Assembly: GCA_946480605.1 (NCBI GenBank)
Contig: CAMLKW010000038.1
Span: 1 to 25,060 of the forward strand
DNA: 25,060 nucleotides
Direction: 5' to 3'
From: an uncultured Roseateles sp.
GTDB taxonomy: Bacteria > Pseudomonadota > Gammaproteobacteria > Burkholderiales > Burkholderiaceae
The position numbers and the translations under genes were made by a program. The notes beneath the pieces were generated by a model. That model was not told where the DNA came from and made no database searches. It saw only the letters and a list, made by a program, of their open reading frames with translations. Shown piece by piece: positions 9,183 through 16,057 of the stretch (its first letter is position 1; every line of letters starts with the position of its first letter).

Positions 9183-9205
9183 CGAGGGGGCCTCAGGCCC
9201 CCTCG
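9183..9205. terminator. Shared hairpin between convergent receptor and DUF2325 genes
   Basis: CGAGGGGGCC (9183-9192), loop TCA, GGCCCCCTCG (9196-9205): a perfect 10-bp GC-rich stem. The loop TCA is the complement of the TGA stop codon of the minus-strand DUF2325 gene (stop at 9193-9195), and the receptor stop ends 4 nt before the stem. There is no T-tract on either side, so it could act as a bidirectional terminator aided by Rho or as a 3'-end stabilising hairpin. Confidence 0.65.
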
Positions 9206-10374
9206 ACCGCCGCCGCCTGCGCCAGCGCGCGCTCGAACGCGCTGCGGCTGGGCGTCTCGACGAACACGCAGCGCTTGCCGTGGCGCTTGCAGTGGTCCTT
9301 GACGCGCCAGTAGGCGTCGTGGCTGATGCAGCCGGTCTGGCAGATGACCAGGTCGGCCGCCGCCAGCTGCGGCTCCAGCTGCGCGGGCTTGTGCTCGCTG
9401 CCACCGTCGTGGTGCAGGAACTGCGCGCCGCAGCCCTCCACCGCCTGGCGGTACTGCGGCACGCTGCCGCCGCGCCCGCCCACGCACAGCACCACGCGGT
9501 GCTCCAGCTTCACCGGCTCGGCCGCGACCTGCGCCTCGGCCCAGGTGGGCTGCGGCGCGATGTCCGCGGACTCGGCCACCAGCGGCGCCCGTGACGCCAG
9601 TCGGTTGAGCTCGCGCTGCAGCGCCTGGTTGCGCTCCACCTGCTCGGCCAGGCGCTCCCGCAGCGCCTCCCGCTCGGGCAGGTCGGGCCGCACCGTCTGC
9701 CAGTGCTGCAGTTGCTCCTGCGCCTGTGCCAGTTGCGTCTGCAGCGCGATCAGCGCGGCGCGCTGCTGCATGCGCTCCTGCTCCCAGGCCTGCTGCTCGC
9801 GGGCCCGCTCCAGGCTCCAGCCGGTCACGCGCTGCTGCACCGCGGCGTAGTCACGCGCCAGCGCCTGATGCTCGGCGGCCAGCTCGCGGTGCCGGGTCAT
9901 GTCCACGCGCTGCGCGGCGCCCACCTGGTGCTGCAGCATGTGGACCTGGCCCAGCACGCGCATCTCCAGCCACTCGTCGCAGCGCGCATGCGTGAGCGTC
10001 GCCCACAGCGCGCCGGCCATGTTCTCGCCCTGCGCCACGCGGCCCCGCCACCAGGCCATCAGTGACTCGCGGCACTTGGCCTGAGCGGCCTGGCGCAGAT
10101 CCAGCACGAAACGCTGCTCCAGCTCCTTCTGCAAGGCCTCGGCCACCGCGTTGCGGCGCGCAGCCGCCGTCACCAGGCTGCAATGCAGCGTGTAGTCGTC
10201 CTCGTCGCCCTGCAGCACCAGCAGCTTCTTCGCGAGCTGGCGCACCCGCTCCAGTGGCACGCAGACGCCGATGACGGGGCAGTGCGCATGGCTGCCCAGC
10301 TCCCACAGGCGGCGGCGGCGCGAGCCGGTGGTGGGCGGCAGGGCCGCGTGCGCGGCGCAACAGGCTTCAGCCAT
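9193..10374 (-). CDS. DUF2325 domain protein, iron-module associated, function unknown
   Basis: 393 residues, predicted cytoplasmic. N-terminal domain ~17-160: RRRRLWELGSHAHCPVIGV (19-37, with H29, H31, C32, C38), then GALWATLTHA (121-130) and GQVHMLQHQVGAAQR (142-156), blocks I recognise from proteobacterial DUF2325 proteins. A Gln/Glu/Arg-rich coiled coil covers ~160-262. The C-terminal DUF2325 domain (~293-374) begins VVLCVGGRGGSVPQYR and carries HHDGGSEH (321-328), CQTGCISH (345-352) and HCKRHGKRC (361-369). The clustered Cys and His residues suggest metal or redox binding (inference). The domain has no assigned biochemical role that I know of. The gene follows hemP by 96 bp on the same strand, under the same Fur-like promoter, so a role in iron or haem homeostasis is likely. 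A GGAG lies about 13 nt before the ATG. Confidence 0.85.
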   Translation of the reverse strand: MAEACCAAHAALPPTTGSRRRRLWELGSHAHCPVIGVCVPLERVRQLAKKLLVLQGDEDDYTLHCSLVTAAARRNAVAEALQKELEQRFVLDLRQAAQAKCRESLMAWWRGRVAQGENMAGALWATLTHARCDEWLEMRVLGQVHMLQHQVGAAQRVDMTRHRELAAEHQALARDYAAVQQRVTGWSLERAREQQAWEQERMQQRAALIALQTQLAQAQEQLQHWQTVRPDLPEREALRERLAEQVERNQALQRELNRLASRAPLVAESADIAPQPTWAEAQVAAEPVKLEHRVVLCVGGRGGSVPQYRQAVEGCGAQFLHHDGGSEHKPAQLEPQLAAADLVICQTGCISHDAYWRVKDHCKRHGKRCVFVETPSRSAFERALAQAAAVEGA

Positions 10375-10470
10375 TTGATGAGGTCTCCAGCGCTGAGCGG
10401 GCGGGGCTCAGGCACAAAGAGCGCGGGCTGGCTGCGGCTGGCTGGCGCGAGTATCGAAGGGGAGCGGGCG

Positions 10471-10659
10471 CTACTTGGTCAGGATCAGCTTGCCCAGGCT
10501 GGTCACGCGCAGGCGGTAGACCTGCTGCTGGTGGACGATGAGCACCTCGCCGGCGGAGCCCAGCAGCGTGGCGCTGTCGATACGGCGAACGGGGTCGGCG
10601 TCCGGGCGGGCCGCCAGCGGCGGGGCCGGGATCTTGCGTGGGTCGTGGTCAACAAGCAT
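10471..10659 (-). CDS. hemP: Hemin uptake protein HemP/HmuP
   Basis: 62 residues. The C-terminal half, RRIDSATLLGSAGEVLIV (25-42), HQQQVYRLRVTSLGKLILTK (43-62), matches the HemP family pattern (I-D-S-x-x-L-L ... Y-R-L-R-x-T ... G-K-L-I-L-T-K). In Burkholderiales and rhizobia HemP/HmuP is a small regulator or co-activator needed for expression of haem or siderophore receptor genes, usually Fur-controlled; its exact mechanism is not settled. Here it is the first gene after a Fur-like box and is followed by the DUF2325 gene. The ATG at 10657-10659 is the only ATG or GTG in the frame before the conserved region. No Shine-Dalgarno is visible, and the predicted promoter puts the transcript start almost at this ATG. 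Confidence 0.92.
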   Translation of the reverse strand: MLVDHDPRKIPAPPLAARPDADPVRRIDSATLLGSAGEVLIVHQQQVYRLRVTSLGKLILTK

Positions 10660-10665
10660 GGCACG

Positions 10666-10694
10666 ACTTTAATGAGAACAATTCTCAATTGCAA
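10666..10694 (-). promoter_or_regulatory. Predicted sigma-70 promoter and Fur box of hemP
   Basis: Read on the minus strand: -35 TTGCAA (10689-10694), 17-bp spacer, -10 TAAAGT (10666-10671). The spacer is almost filled by a Fur-like 7-1-7 site at 10673-10687, which on the plus strand is TGAGAAC-A-ATTCTCA and has 6 of 7 symmetric positions. This is a close match to the Fur consensus arms (TGAGAAT/ATTCTCA). Binding would directly occlude RNA polymerase, so repression by iron-loaded Fur is inferred. Confidence 0.82.
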
Positions 10695-10738
10695 GTCATT
10701 CGCATCTTCTTTGGGAGAGGCCCTCCGCGGCAGCCGGA

Positions 10739-11515
10739 TCAGCTCCTCTGCCGCTCGCTCTCGTACAGGCAGATCGCCGCCGCGGCGGCCACGTTCAGCG
10801 ACTCCTCGCCGCCCGGCTGCGGGATGCCCACGGTCAGCGCACAGCGCGCCATCAACGCGGGCGACACGCCCTGACCCTCGTGGCCCATGACCCAGGCGCA
10901 GGGTGAGGGCAGGCTCACGCGGTGCAGCACGTGTTCCGTGTGGGAACTGGTGGCGATCATGGGCACGGCCAGCGCGGCCAGGTCGTCCGCGCTCAGGCCT
11001 TCGACCAGGCGCAGCCCGAAATGCGCGCCCTGCCCCGCCCGCAGCACCTTGGGCGACCACAGCGCGGCCGTTCCCTTCAGCGCCAGCACCTGGCGCACGC
11101 CGAAGGCCGCCGCGCTGCGCAGGATGGCGCCGACGTTGCCGGCGTCCTGCAGGCGGTCCAGCACGACGCTGGCGGCGCCGGCGTCGATGGCGGGCGATGC
11201 CGGCAGCATCAGCTCGGCACCAATCTGCGCGGGCGACTCCAGACCGCTCAGGCCCTTGAACAGTGCGGTGGGCACGACCAGCGCCCGTGGCGCGGCCTCG
11301 GCGAGCGCCGACAGTGCCAGGTCCTGCATCGCAGCTTCGGTCAACACGACGAGCGCCGGCCGCCAGCCGCGCTGCAGCGCCGCGCGCAGCAGGTGATCAC
11401 CCTCGATCCAGACGCTGCCGGTCTTGCGGTAGCCGCCGGCGTCAGCCATCAGCTTGCGCAGCCGCACGAGGGCGGGGTTGTCGCGCGAGGTGATGTGCAG
11501 GATCTGCGTGCTCAT
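10739..11515 (-). CDS. TrmH/SpoU-family RNA 2'-O-methyltransferase
   Basis: 258 residues. The N-terminal substrate-binding domain (~10-105) has the pattern [20 protein letters not shown] and VWIEGDHLL. The SpoU methyltransferase domain has all three motifs: [20 protein letters not shown] (119-138), [10 protein letters not shown] (198-207) and [20 protein letters not shown] (221-240). The last two form the trefoil-knot S-adenosylmethionine site. The enzyme methylates a 2'-hydroxyl in rRNA or tRNA; the exact nucleotide cannot be read from sequence, so no RlmB- or TrmH-specific name is given. The start ATG overlaps the rnhB stop (ATGA at 11512-11515), implying translational coupling. It is the last gene of the long minus-strand cluster; no clear terminator follows before the hemP promoter. 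Confidence 0.92.
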   Translation of the reverse strand: MSTQILHITSRDNPALVRLRKLMADAGGYRKTGSVWIEGDHLLRAALQRGWRPALVVLTEAAMQDLALSALAEAAPRALVVPTALFKGLSGLESPAQIGAELMLPASPAIDAGAASVVLDRLQDAGNVGAILRSAAAFGVRQVLALKGTAALWSPKVLRAGQGAHFGLRLVEGLSADDLAALAVPMIATSSHTEHVLHRVSLPSPCAWVMGHEGQGVSPALMARCALTVGIPQPGGEESLNVAAAAAICLYESERQRS

Positions 11516-12129
11516 CGCAGGTTCTCGCGGACGGGCGCGAAGCTGCGGCGGTGCCAGGGGCTGGCGCCGTGTTCCTTCAACGCCGCCAGGTGCTCGGCCG
11601 TGCCATAGCCCTTGTGCGTGGCGAAGCCGTACTGCGGATGGCTCTGGTGCATCTGCTCGCAGAACAGGTCGCGCGCGACCTTGGCGAGGATGGACGCGGC
11701 CGAGATGGCCTGCACGGTGGCGTCGCCCTTCACGATGGCCTCGGCCGCCATGGGCAGGACCGGCAGGCGGTTGCCGTCCACGCGCACCAGCGTCGGCTTC
11801 AGCCGCAGGCCGTTGACCGCGCGCTGCATGGCCAGCATCGTGGCCTGCAGGATGTTGATCCGGTCGATCTCTTCGGTGCTGGCCTGCGCGATGCAGAAGC
11901 ACAGTGCCTTGGCGCGGATCTCGTCGTAGAGCCTGGCGCGCCTGGCCGCGGTCAGCGCCTTGGAGTCGGCCAGGCCGGCGATGGGTTGCAGGTCGTCGAG
12001 GATGACGGCCGCGGCGAACACCGGCCCGGCCAGCGGCCCGCGGCCGGCCTCGTCCACGCCGGCGACGAGACCGGGCGGCGTCCAGTCGAGCGACACCTGC
12101 TCAGGCAGCGATGAGCGTCGCGATGGCAT
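11512..12129 (-). CDS. rnhB: Ribonuclease HII
   Basis: About 205 residues. It cleaves the RNA strand of RNA-DNA hybrids and removes single ribonucleotides misincorporated in DNA. Motifs: [16 protein letters not shown] (22-37) with the acidic pair D26-E27, LADSKAL with the third Asp, and VRVDGN with the fourth; then [13 protein letters not shown] and [14 protein letters not shown], all typical of type 2 RNases H. The start is uncertain. The ATG at 12127-12129 overlaps the lpxB end by 29 nt; a GTG at 12096 would begin just after the lpxB stop. Neither has a strong Shine-Dalgarno, and the catalytic core is complete with either. It lies between lpxB and trmH, as in related genomes. Confidence 0.95.
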   Translation of the reverse strand: MPSRRSSLPEQVSLDWTPPGLVAGVDEAGRGPLAGPVFAAAVILDDLQPIAGLADSKALTAARRARLYDEIRAKALCFCIAQASTEEIDRINILQATMLAMQRAVNGLRLKPTLVRVDGNRLPVLPMAAEAIVKGDATVQAISAASILAKVARDLFCEQMHQSHPQYGFATHKGYGTAEHLAALKEHGASPWHRRSFAPVRENLR

Positions 12130-13228
12130 CGCTGGCGCGCTGCGCGGTGTCTTGGCGCAGCAGCTCGTGGAGTTGGACAAAGCGCTGATGCAACGCGGTG
12201 CGGCGCGGCGCATCGGCCAGCAGGCCCTCGGCCTCGCGGGCCAGGTTCTCGGGCGTGCAGTCGTGCTGGATCAGCTCGGGCACGAGGAACTCGCGCGCCA
12301 GGATGTTGGGCAGGCCCACCCAGGGCAGCAGGCCCTTGCCCTTCATGCGCCACCAGTTCAGTGCGTTCATGCGATAGGCGATGACCATGGGCCGCTTGAA
12401 CAGCGCCGCCTCCAGCGTGGCCGTGCCACTGGCCACCAGCGTCAGGTCGCAGGCGGCCAGCACGGCTTGGGACTGGCCGTCGACCAGCTGGATGTCGGCG
12501 CCCTGCAGCATGGGTTCGACGAGACCGCGCAGGCCCGGCACGACGGGCATCACGAAGCGCCGGCCCGGCCGGGCCAGCAGCCTGGCCGCACCGATCAGCG
12601 CCGGCGCGATGTAGTTGATCTCGCTCTTGCGGCTGCCGGGCAGCAGCGCGATGACGCTGTCTTCGGTCGACAGCTTGAGCGCCTCGCGGGATGCAGCGCG
12701 TGGCGGCTCCATCGGGATGGCGTCGGCCAGCGGGTGGCCGACGAAGGTCGCGCCGATGCCGGCTTTGTGCAGGATCTCGGGCTCGAACGGGAACAGGCAC
12801 AGCACGTGGTCGGCCGCGGCCTTGATCTTCTCGACCCGCTCGGGCCGCCAGGCCCAGATGGACGGGCAGACGAAGTGGACGGTCTTGATGCCCGCCTCGC
12901 GCAGTCGCGTCTCCAGCCCGAAGTTGAAGTCCGGCGCGTCCACGCCGATGAAGACGTCGGGCCGGTTGGCGATGAGGCGGGTGCCCAGCTGCTTGCGGAT
13001 GGACAGCAGCTCGCGGATGTTCAGCAGCGCATCGACGTAGCCGAAGATGGACAGCTTGCTGTGCGGCCACCAGGTCTCGAAGCCCTGGGCGATCATCTTC
13101 GGGCCGCCGATGCCTTCGGACTGCAGCGCGGGCCAGCGCGCGCGCAGGCCTTGCAGCAGCAGGCCGGCCAGCAGATCGCCGCTGGCCTCGCCGGCCACGA
13201 ATCCGAAGCGTGGCGCCGACCCGGTCAT
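12101..13228 (-). CDS. lpxB: Lipid-A-disaccharide synthase
   Basis: 375 residues. It condenses UDP-2,3-diacylglucosamine with lipid X to form the lipid A disaccharide, at the cytoplasmic face of the inner membrane (GT19 family). Motifs: [19 protein letters not shown] near the N-terminus, the [17 protein letters not shown] block, [34 protein letters not shown] and [20 protein letters not shown]. All are canonical. The ATG at 13226-13228 is 5 nt after the lpxA stop. The frame remains open upstream within lpxA, but the family N-terminus fixes this start ([14 protein letters not shown]). It works directly after LpxA, LpxD and the enzymes encoded elsewhere (LpxC, LpxH). Confidence 0.97.
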   Translation of the reverse strand: MTGSAPRFGFVAGEASGDLLAGLLLQGLRARWPALQSEGIGGPKMIAQGFETWWPHSKLSIFGYVDALLNIRELLSIRKQLGTRLIANRPDVFIGVDAPDFNFGLETRLREAGIKTVHFVCPSIWAWRPERVEKIKAAADHVLCLFPFEPEILHKAGIGATFVGHPLADAIPMEPPRAASREALKLSTEDSVIALLPGSRKSEINYIAPALIGAARLLARPGRRFVMPVVPGLRGLVEPMLQGADIQLVDGQSQAVLAACDLTLVASGTATLEAALFKRPMVIAYRMNALNWWRMKGKGLLPWVGLPNILAREFLVPELIQHDCTPENLAREAEGLLADAPRRTALHQRFVQLHELLRQDTAQRASDAIATLIAA

Positions 13229-13233
13229 CGTGC

Positions 13234-14022
13234 TCAGCGAACGATGCCGCGCGTGGAGGCGGCGAGGAAGGTCAGCATGTTGTCGATGTCGCCATCGGCC
13301 GCACCACCCTCCGTCCCGCGCAGCGCCGTGATCGCCGCCTTCGCCTCGTCCAGCGTATGCCCGCTGCGGTACAGCAGCTTGTAGATCTGCCGGATGACGG
13401 CGATGCGCTCGGTGCTGAAGTCGCGGCGCTTGAGGCCGACGACGTTGACGGCGCGTGCGGCCAGCGGGTTGCCGTCCACCGTCATGAACGGCGGCACGTC
13501 CTGCGCGACATGGGCCTGAAAGCCGATCATCGCGTGGTCGCCGATGCGCATGCGCTGCAGGATGCCGGTCAGGCCGCCGATGGTGACGTGGTCGCCCACC
13601 TGCACATGGCCGGCCAGCGTGGCGTTGTTGGCCAGCACGCACTCGTTGCCGATGACGACGTCGTGCGCCAGGTGGCAGTAGGCCATGATCCAGTTGTCGT
13701 TGCCCAGCGTCGTCTCGCCGCGGTCCTGGACCGTGCCGACGTTCAGCGTGCAGAACTCGCGGATGGTGTTGCGGTCGCCAATGACCAAGGTGGTGGGCTC
13801 GCCGGCGTACTTCTTGTCCTGGTTGGCCGCGCCAATGGAGCTGAACTGGAAGAAAGTGTTGTCACGGCCGATGGTCGTGTGACCTTCGATGACGCAGTGC
13901 GGGCCGACCTTGGTGCCGGCCGCGATCTTCACGTGCGGGCCGATCAGCGAGTAGGCGCCGACCTCGACGCTGCTGTCCAGCTGCGCGCCGGGGTCGACGA
14001 TGGCGGTGGGGTGGATGGCCAT
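13234..14022 (-). CDS. lpxA: UDP-N-acetylglucosamine acyltransferase
   Basis: 262 residues, usual length. It adds the first 3-hydroxyacyl chain from acyl-ACP to UDP-GlcNAc, the first step of lipid A synthesis. The protein is mostly left-handed beta-helix hexapeptide repeats ([29 protein letters not shown]), with the catalytic His in CHLAHD at H120 (equivalent to E. coli H125) and LAGH at H139 (E. coli H144), followed by a helical C-terminal part. By hand alignment the acyl-chain 'ruler' position (G173 in E. coli) is F168, and E. coli H160 corresponds to L155, which may affect chain length. The start ATG at 14020-14022 has a strong Shine-Dalgarno, GGGAGG (reverse complement of 14027-14032), close to the fabZ stop. 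Confidence 0.97.
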   Translation of the reverse strand: MAIHPTAIVDPGAQLDSSVEVGAYSLIGPHVKIAAGTKVGPHCVIEGHTTIGRDNTFFQFSSIGAANQDKKYAGEPTTLVIGDRNTIREFCTLNVGTVQDRGETTLGNDNWIMAYCHLAHDVVIGNECVLANNATLAGHVQVGDHVTIGGLTGILQRMRIGDHAMIGFQAHVAQDVPPFMTVDGNPLAARAVNVVGLKRRDFSTERIAVIRQIYKLLYRSGHTLDEAKAAITALRGTEGGAADGDIDNMLTFLAASTRGIVR

Positions 14023-14033
14023 CGCGCCTCCCT

Positions 14034-14501
14034 TCAAGCCTCGATACGGCGCATGGTGCACATCAGCTCGGCCTCGGCGGCCAGCTGGTCGCCCACCAGC
14101 GCGCGGGCGCTGAACTTGTAGATGCCGGCCTTGGCGCGGCCCAGCGTCACTTCCAGCACCAGCTGGTCGCCCGGCTCGACGGGGCGCTTGAAGCGGGCGC
14201 CGTCGATGCCGGCGAAGTAGACGACCGACTTCTCGTCCAGCGTGATGCCCACGCTCTCGATGGCCAGCAGCGTCGCGGCCTGGGCCAGCGCTTCGAGGAT
14301 GAGCACGCCGGGCATGACCGGGCGGTGCGGGAAATGGCCCAGGAAGAAGGGCTCGTTGATGGAGACGTTCTTGATCGCGCGGATGCGCTCGCCCTTGACC
14401 AGCTCGACGACGCGATCCACCAGCAGGATGGGGTAGCGGTGCGGCAGGCGCTTGAGGATGTCGTGGATGTCCATCGTGGTCGGGGTCGTCGTCTCGGTCA
14501 T
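14034..14501 (-). CDS. fabZ: 3-hydroxyacyl-[acyl-carrier-protein] dehydratase
   Basis: 155 residues, single hot-dog fold. It dehydrates 3-hydroxyacyl-ACP to trans-2-enoyl-ACP in fatty acid elongation and so competes with LpxA/LpxD for 3-hydroxyacyl-ACP, which explains its place between lpxD and lpxA. The active-site motif [20 protein letters not shown] contains H56 and E70. [20 protein letters not shown] is the conserved N-terminus. The start at 14499-14501 overlaps the lpxD stop (ATGA); an in-frame ATG at 14472-14474 (MDIHDI) is an alternative. I prefer the first because a GGA-AAAGAA stretch precedes it and it is coupled to lpxD. Confidence 0.96.
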   Translation of the reverse strand: MTETTTPTTMDIHDILKRLPHRYPILLVDRVVELVKGERIRAIKNVSINEPFFLGHFPHRPVMPGVLILEALAQAATLLAIESVGITLDEKSVVYFAGIDGARFKRPVEPGDQLVLEVTLGRAKAGIYKFSARALVGDQLAAEAELMCTMRRIEA

Positions 14502-15538
14502 TTCTTTTCCAGCGCGCGCACACGCTCTCTCAGGCTGTGGAGCTGGCGCAGCGTGGCCGCGTTCTTCTGCCAGCTCGAATTTTCTTCGAAGGGATAGGCG
14601 CCGCTGTAGGCGCCCGGCTGCGTGATGTCCCGCGTCACCAGCGTGCAGGCCGTGATGTGCACGCCGTCCACGATGTTCAGGTGGCCAATGATGTTGGCCG
14701 CTCCACCGATGGTGCAGTTGGCGCCAACCGTCGTCGAACCCGCGATGGCGCCGCAGCCCGCCATGGCCGTGTTGCGCCCGATGCGGACGTTGTGGGCGAT
14801 CTGGATCAGGTTGTCCAGCTTCACGCCGTCCTCGATGACGGTGTCGGCGAGTGCACCGCGGTCGATGCAGGTGTTGGCGCCGATCTCGACGTCGTCGCCG
14901 ATGGTCACATTGCCGAGCTGCTCGATCTTCACATAGCCCTGCTTGGACGGCGCAAAGCCGAAGCCATCCGCGCCAATGACGACGCCGCTGTGCACCAGGC
15001 CACGGGCGCCGATGCGGCAGCCGTAGCCCAGCACGACGCGCGGCGCCAGGCGCGTGCCCGCGCCGACTATCGCATCGCGCTCGACGACGCAATGCGCGCC
15101 GATGCGCACCTGGTCACCGATGACGGCACCGGCCTCGATGACGGCCAGCGGGCCAATCTCGACCCCCTCGCCCAGCCTCGCGTCCGGCGACACGACGGCC
15201 GTCGGGTGCACGCCGGCCTGGGCGGCGGGGCGCATGCGCTTCGCCCACCACTGCGTCAGGCGCGCGAAGTAGAGGTAGGGGTCGGGCGTGACGATGGCCG
15301 CGCCACCCGAACTGCCACGATTGGCCGCAGCCTCGGCCAGTGCAGGCGCCACGATGACGCAGGCGGCCCGCGTCGTCGCGAGCTGGGCCTGGTAGCGCGG
15401 GTTGGCCAGGAAGGCGATGCTGCGCTCGTCAGCTTCGTCCAGCGGCGCGATGCCGGCGATGTGCAGATCGGACCCACCAAGCAAATCGCCGCCCAAGGCG
15501 GCGATCAGTTCGGAGAGCGCGACGGGCGTCGGGCTCAT
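14498..15538 (-). CDS. lpxD: UDP-3-O-(3-hydroxyacyl)glucosamine N-acyltransferase
   Basis: 346 residues. It adds the N-linked 3-hydroxyacyl chain to the glucosamine, the third lipid A step. The N-terminal uridine-binding domain (~1-100, with [20 protein letters not shown]) is followed by hexapeptide beta-helix repeats ([43 protein letters not shown]). The catalytic His lies in QIAHNVRIG at H249. A C-terminal helix ends [11 protein letters not shown]. The start ATG at 15536-15538 is 11 nt after the skp stop; the Shine-Dalgarno is weak. The stop overlaps the fabZ start. Confidence 0.96.
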   Translation of the reverse strand: MSPTPVALSELIAALGGDLLGGSDLHIAGIAPLDEADERSIAFLANPRYQAQLATTRAACVIVAPALAEAAANRGSSGGAAIVTPDPYLYFARLTQWWAKRMRPAAQAGVHPTAVVSPDARLGEGVEIGPLAVIEAGAVIGDQVRIGAHCVVERDAIVGAGTRLAPRVVLGYGCRIGARGLVHSGVVIGADGFGFAPSKQGYVKIEQLGNVTIGDDVEIGANTCIDRGALADTVIEDGVKLDNLIQIAHNVRIGRNTAMAGCGAIAGSTTVGANCTIGGAANIIGHLNIVDGVHITACTLVTRDITQPGAYSGAYPFEENSSWQKNAATLRQLHSLRERVRALEKK

Positions 15539-15549
15539 GGGAGCGGCGC

Positions 15550-16056
15550 TTACTTCTGCGCGTTCAGCGTGTCGATCACCTTCTTGGTGATGTCGACACG
15601 CGCGCTGAAGTGGATGGCGTCCTGCAGGATCAGGTCGTACTTCTCGGCGTCGAAGATCTGCTTGATGACCTTGTTGGCCTTGTCGACCACGGCCGACAGC
15701 TCCTCGTTCTTGCGCTGGGTCAGGTCTTCCTGCCATTCACGGCGTTTGCGCTGCAGATCGCGCTCCTGCTCGACCACGTCGCGCTGGCGGCGGCCACGCT
15801 CGGCTTCGGACAGCGTGGGCGCGTCCTTCTCGAGCTTCTCGGCGGCGCCGCGCAACTTGGTTTCCAGATCGCGCAGGTCCTTCTCGCGCTTGCCGAACTC
15901 CGCTTCCAACTTGATCTGTGCGGCCTTGGCCAGGTTGGCCTCGCGCAGCACGCGCTCACTGTTGACGAAGCCGATCTTCAGTTCCTGGGCTTGCACGGCC
16001 GACGTGGCCACCATCATCGAAGCGGCCAGAGCCACCGATTGCAAGAGCTTGCTCAT
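15550..16056 (-). CDS. skp: Periplasmic chaperone Skp/OmpH family
   Basis: 168 residues, with a Sec signal peptide (1 to ~24, ending VQAQ) and a mature part rich in Lys, Glu and Arg that forms the long helical hairpins of Skp (~45-130). [15 protein letters not shown] at the mature N-terminus and the C-terminal [16 protein letters not shown] with [12 protein letters not shown] fit the OmpH family. Skp trimers hold unfolded outer-membrane proteins in the periplasm on their way to the BAM complex. The gene starts 1 nt after the bamA stop, and the two products act in the same pathway, so coupled expression makes sense. Confidence 0.95.
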   Translation of the reverse strand: MSKLLQSVALAASMMVATSAVQAQELKIGFVNSERVLREANLAKAAQIKLEAEFGKREKDLRDLETKLRGAAEKLEKDAPTLSEAERGRRQRDVVEQERDLQRKRREWQEDLTQRKNEELSAVVDKANKVIKQIFDAEKYDLILQDAIHFSARVDITKKVIDTLNAQK

Positions 16057-16057
16057 A

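Noticed and set aside
6806..9487. Long minus-strand open frame (893 codons) antisense to the TonB-dependent receptor
   Set aside because: The opposite strand encodes a complete receptor with signal peptide, plug and barrel; the antisense product is biased and unrecognisable.
10393..10411. CTGAGC/GCTCAG hairpin between hemP and the DUF2325 gene
   Set aside because: Only a 6-bp stem with a 7-nt loop and no T-tract, within the range expected by chance in DNA of this GC content.
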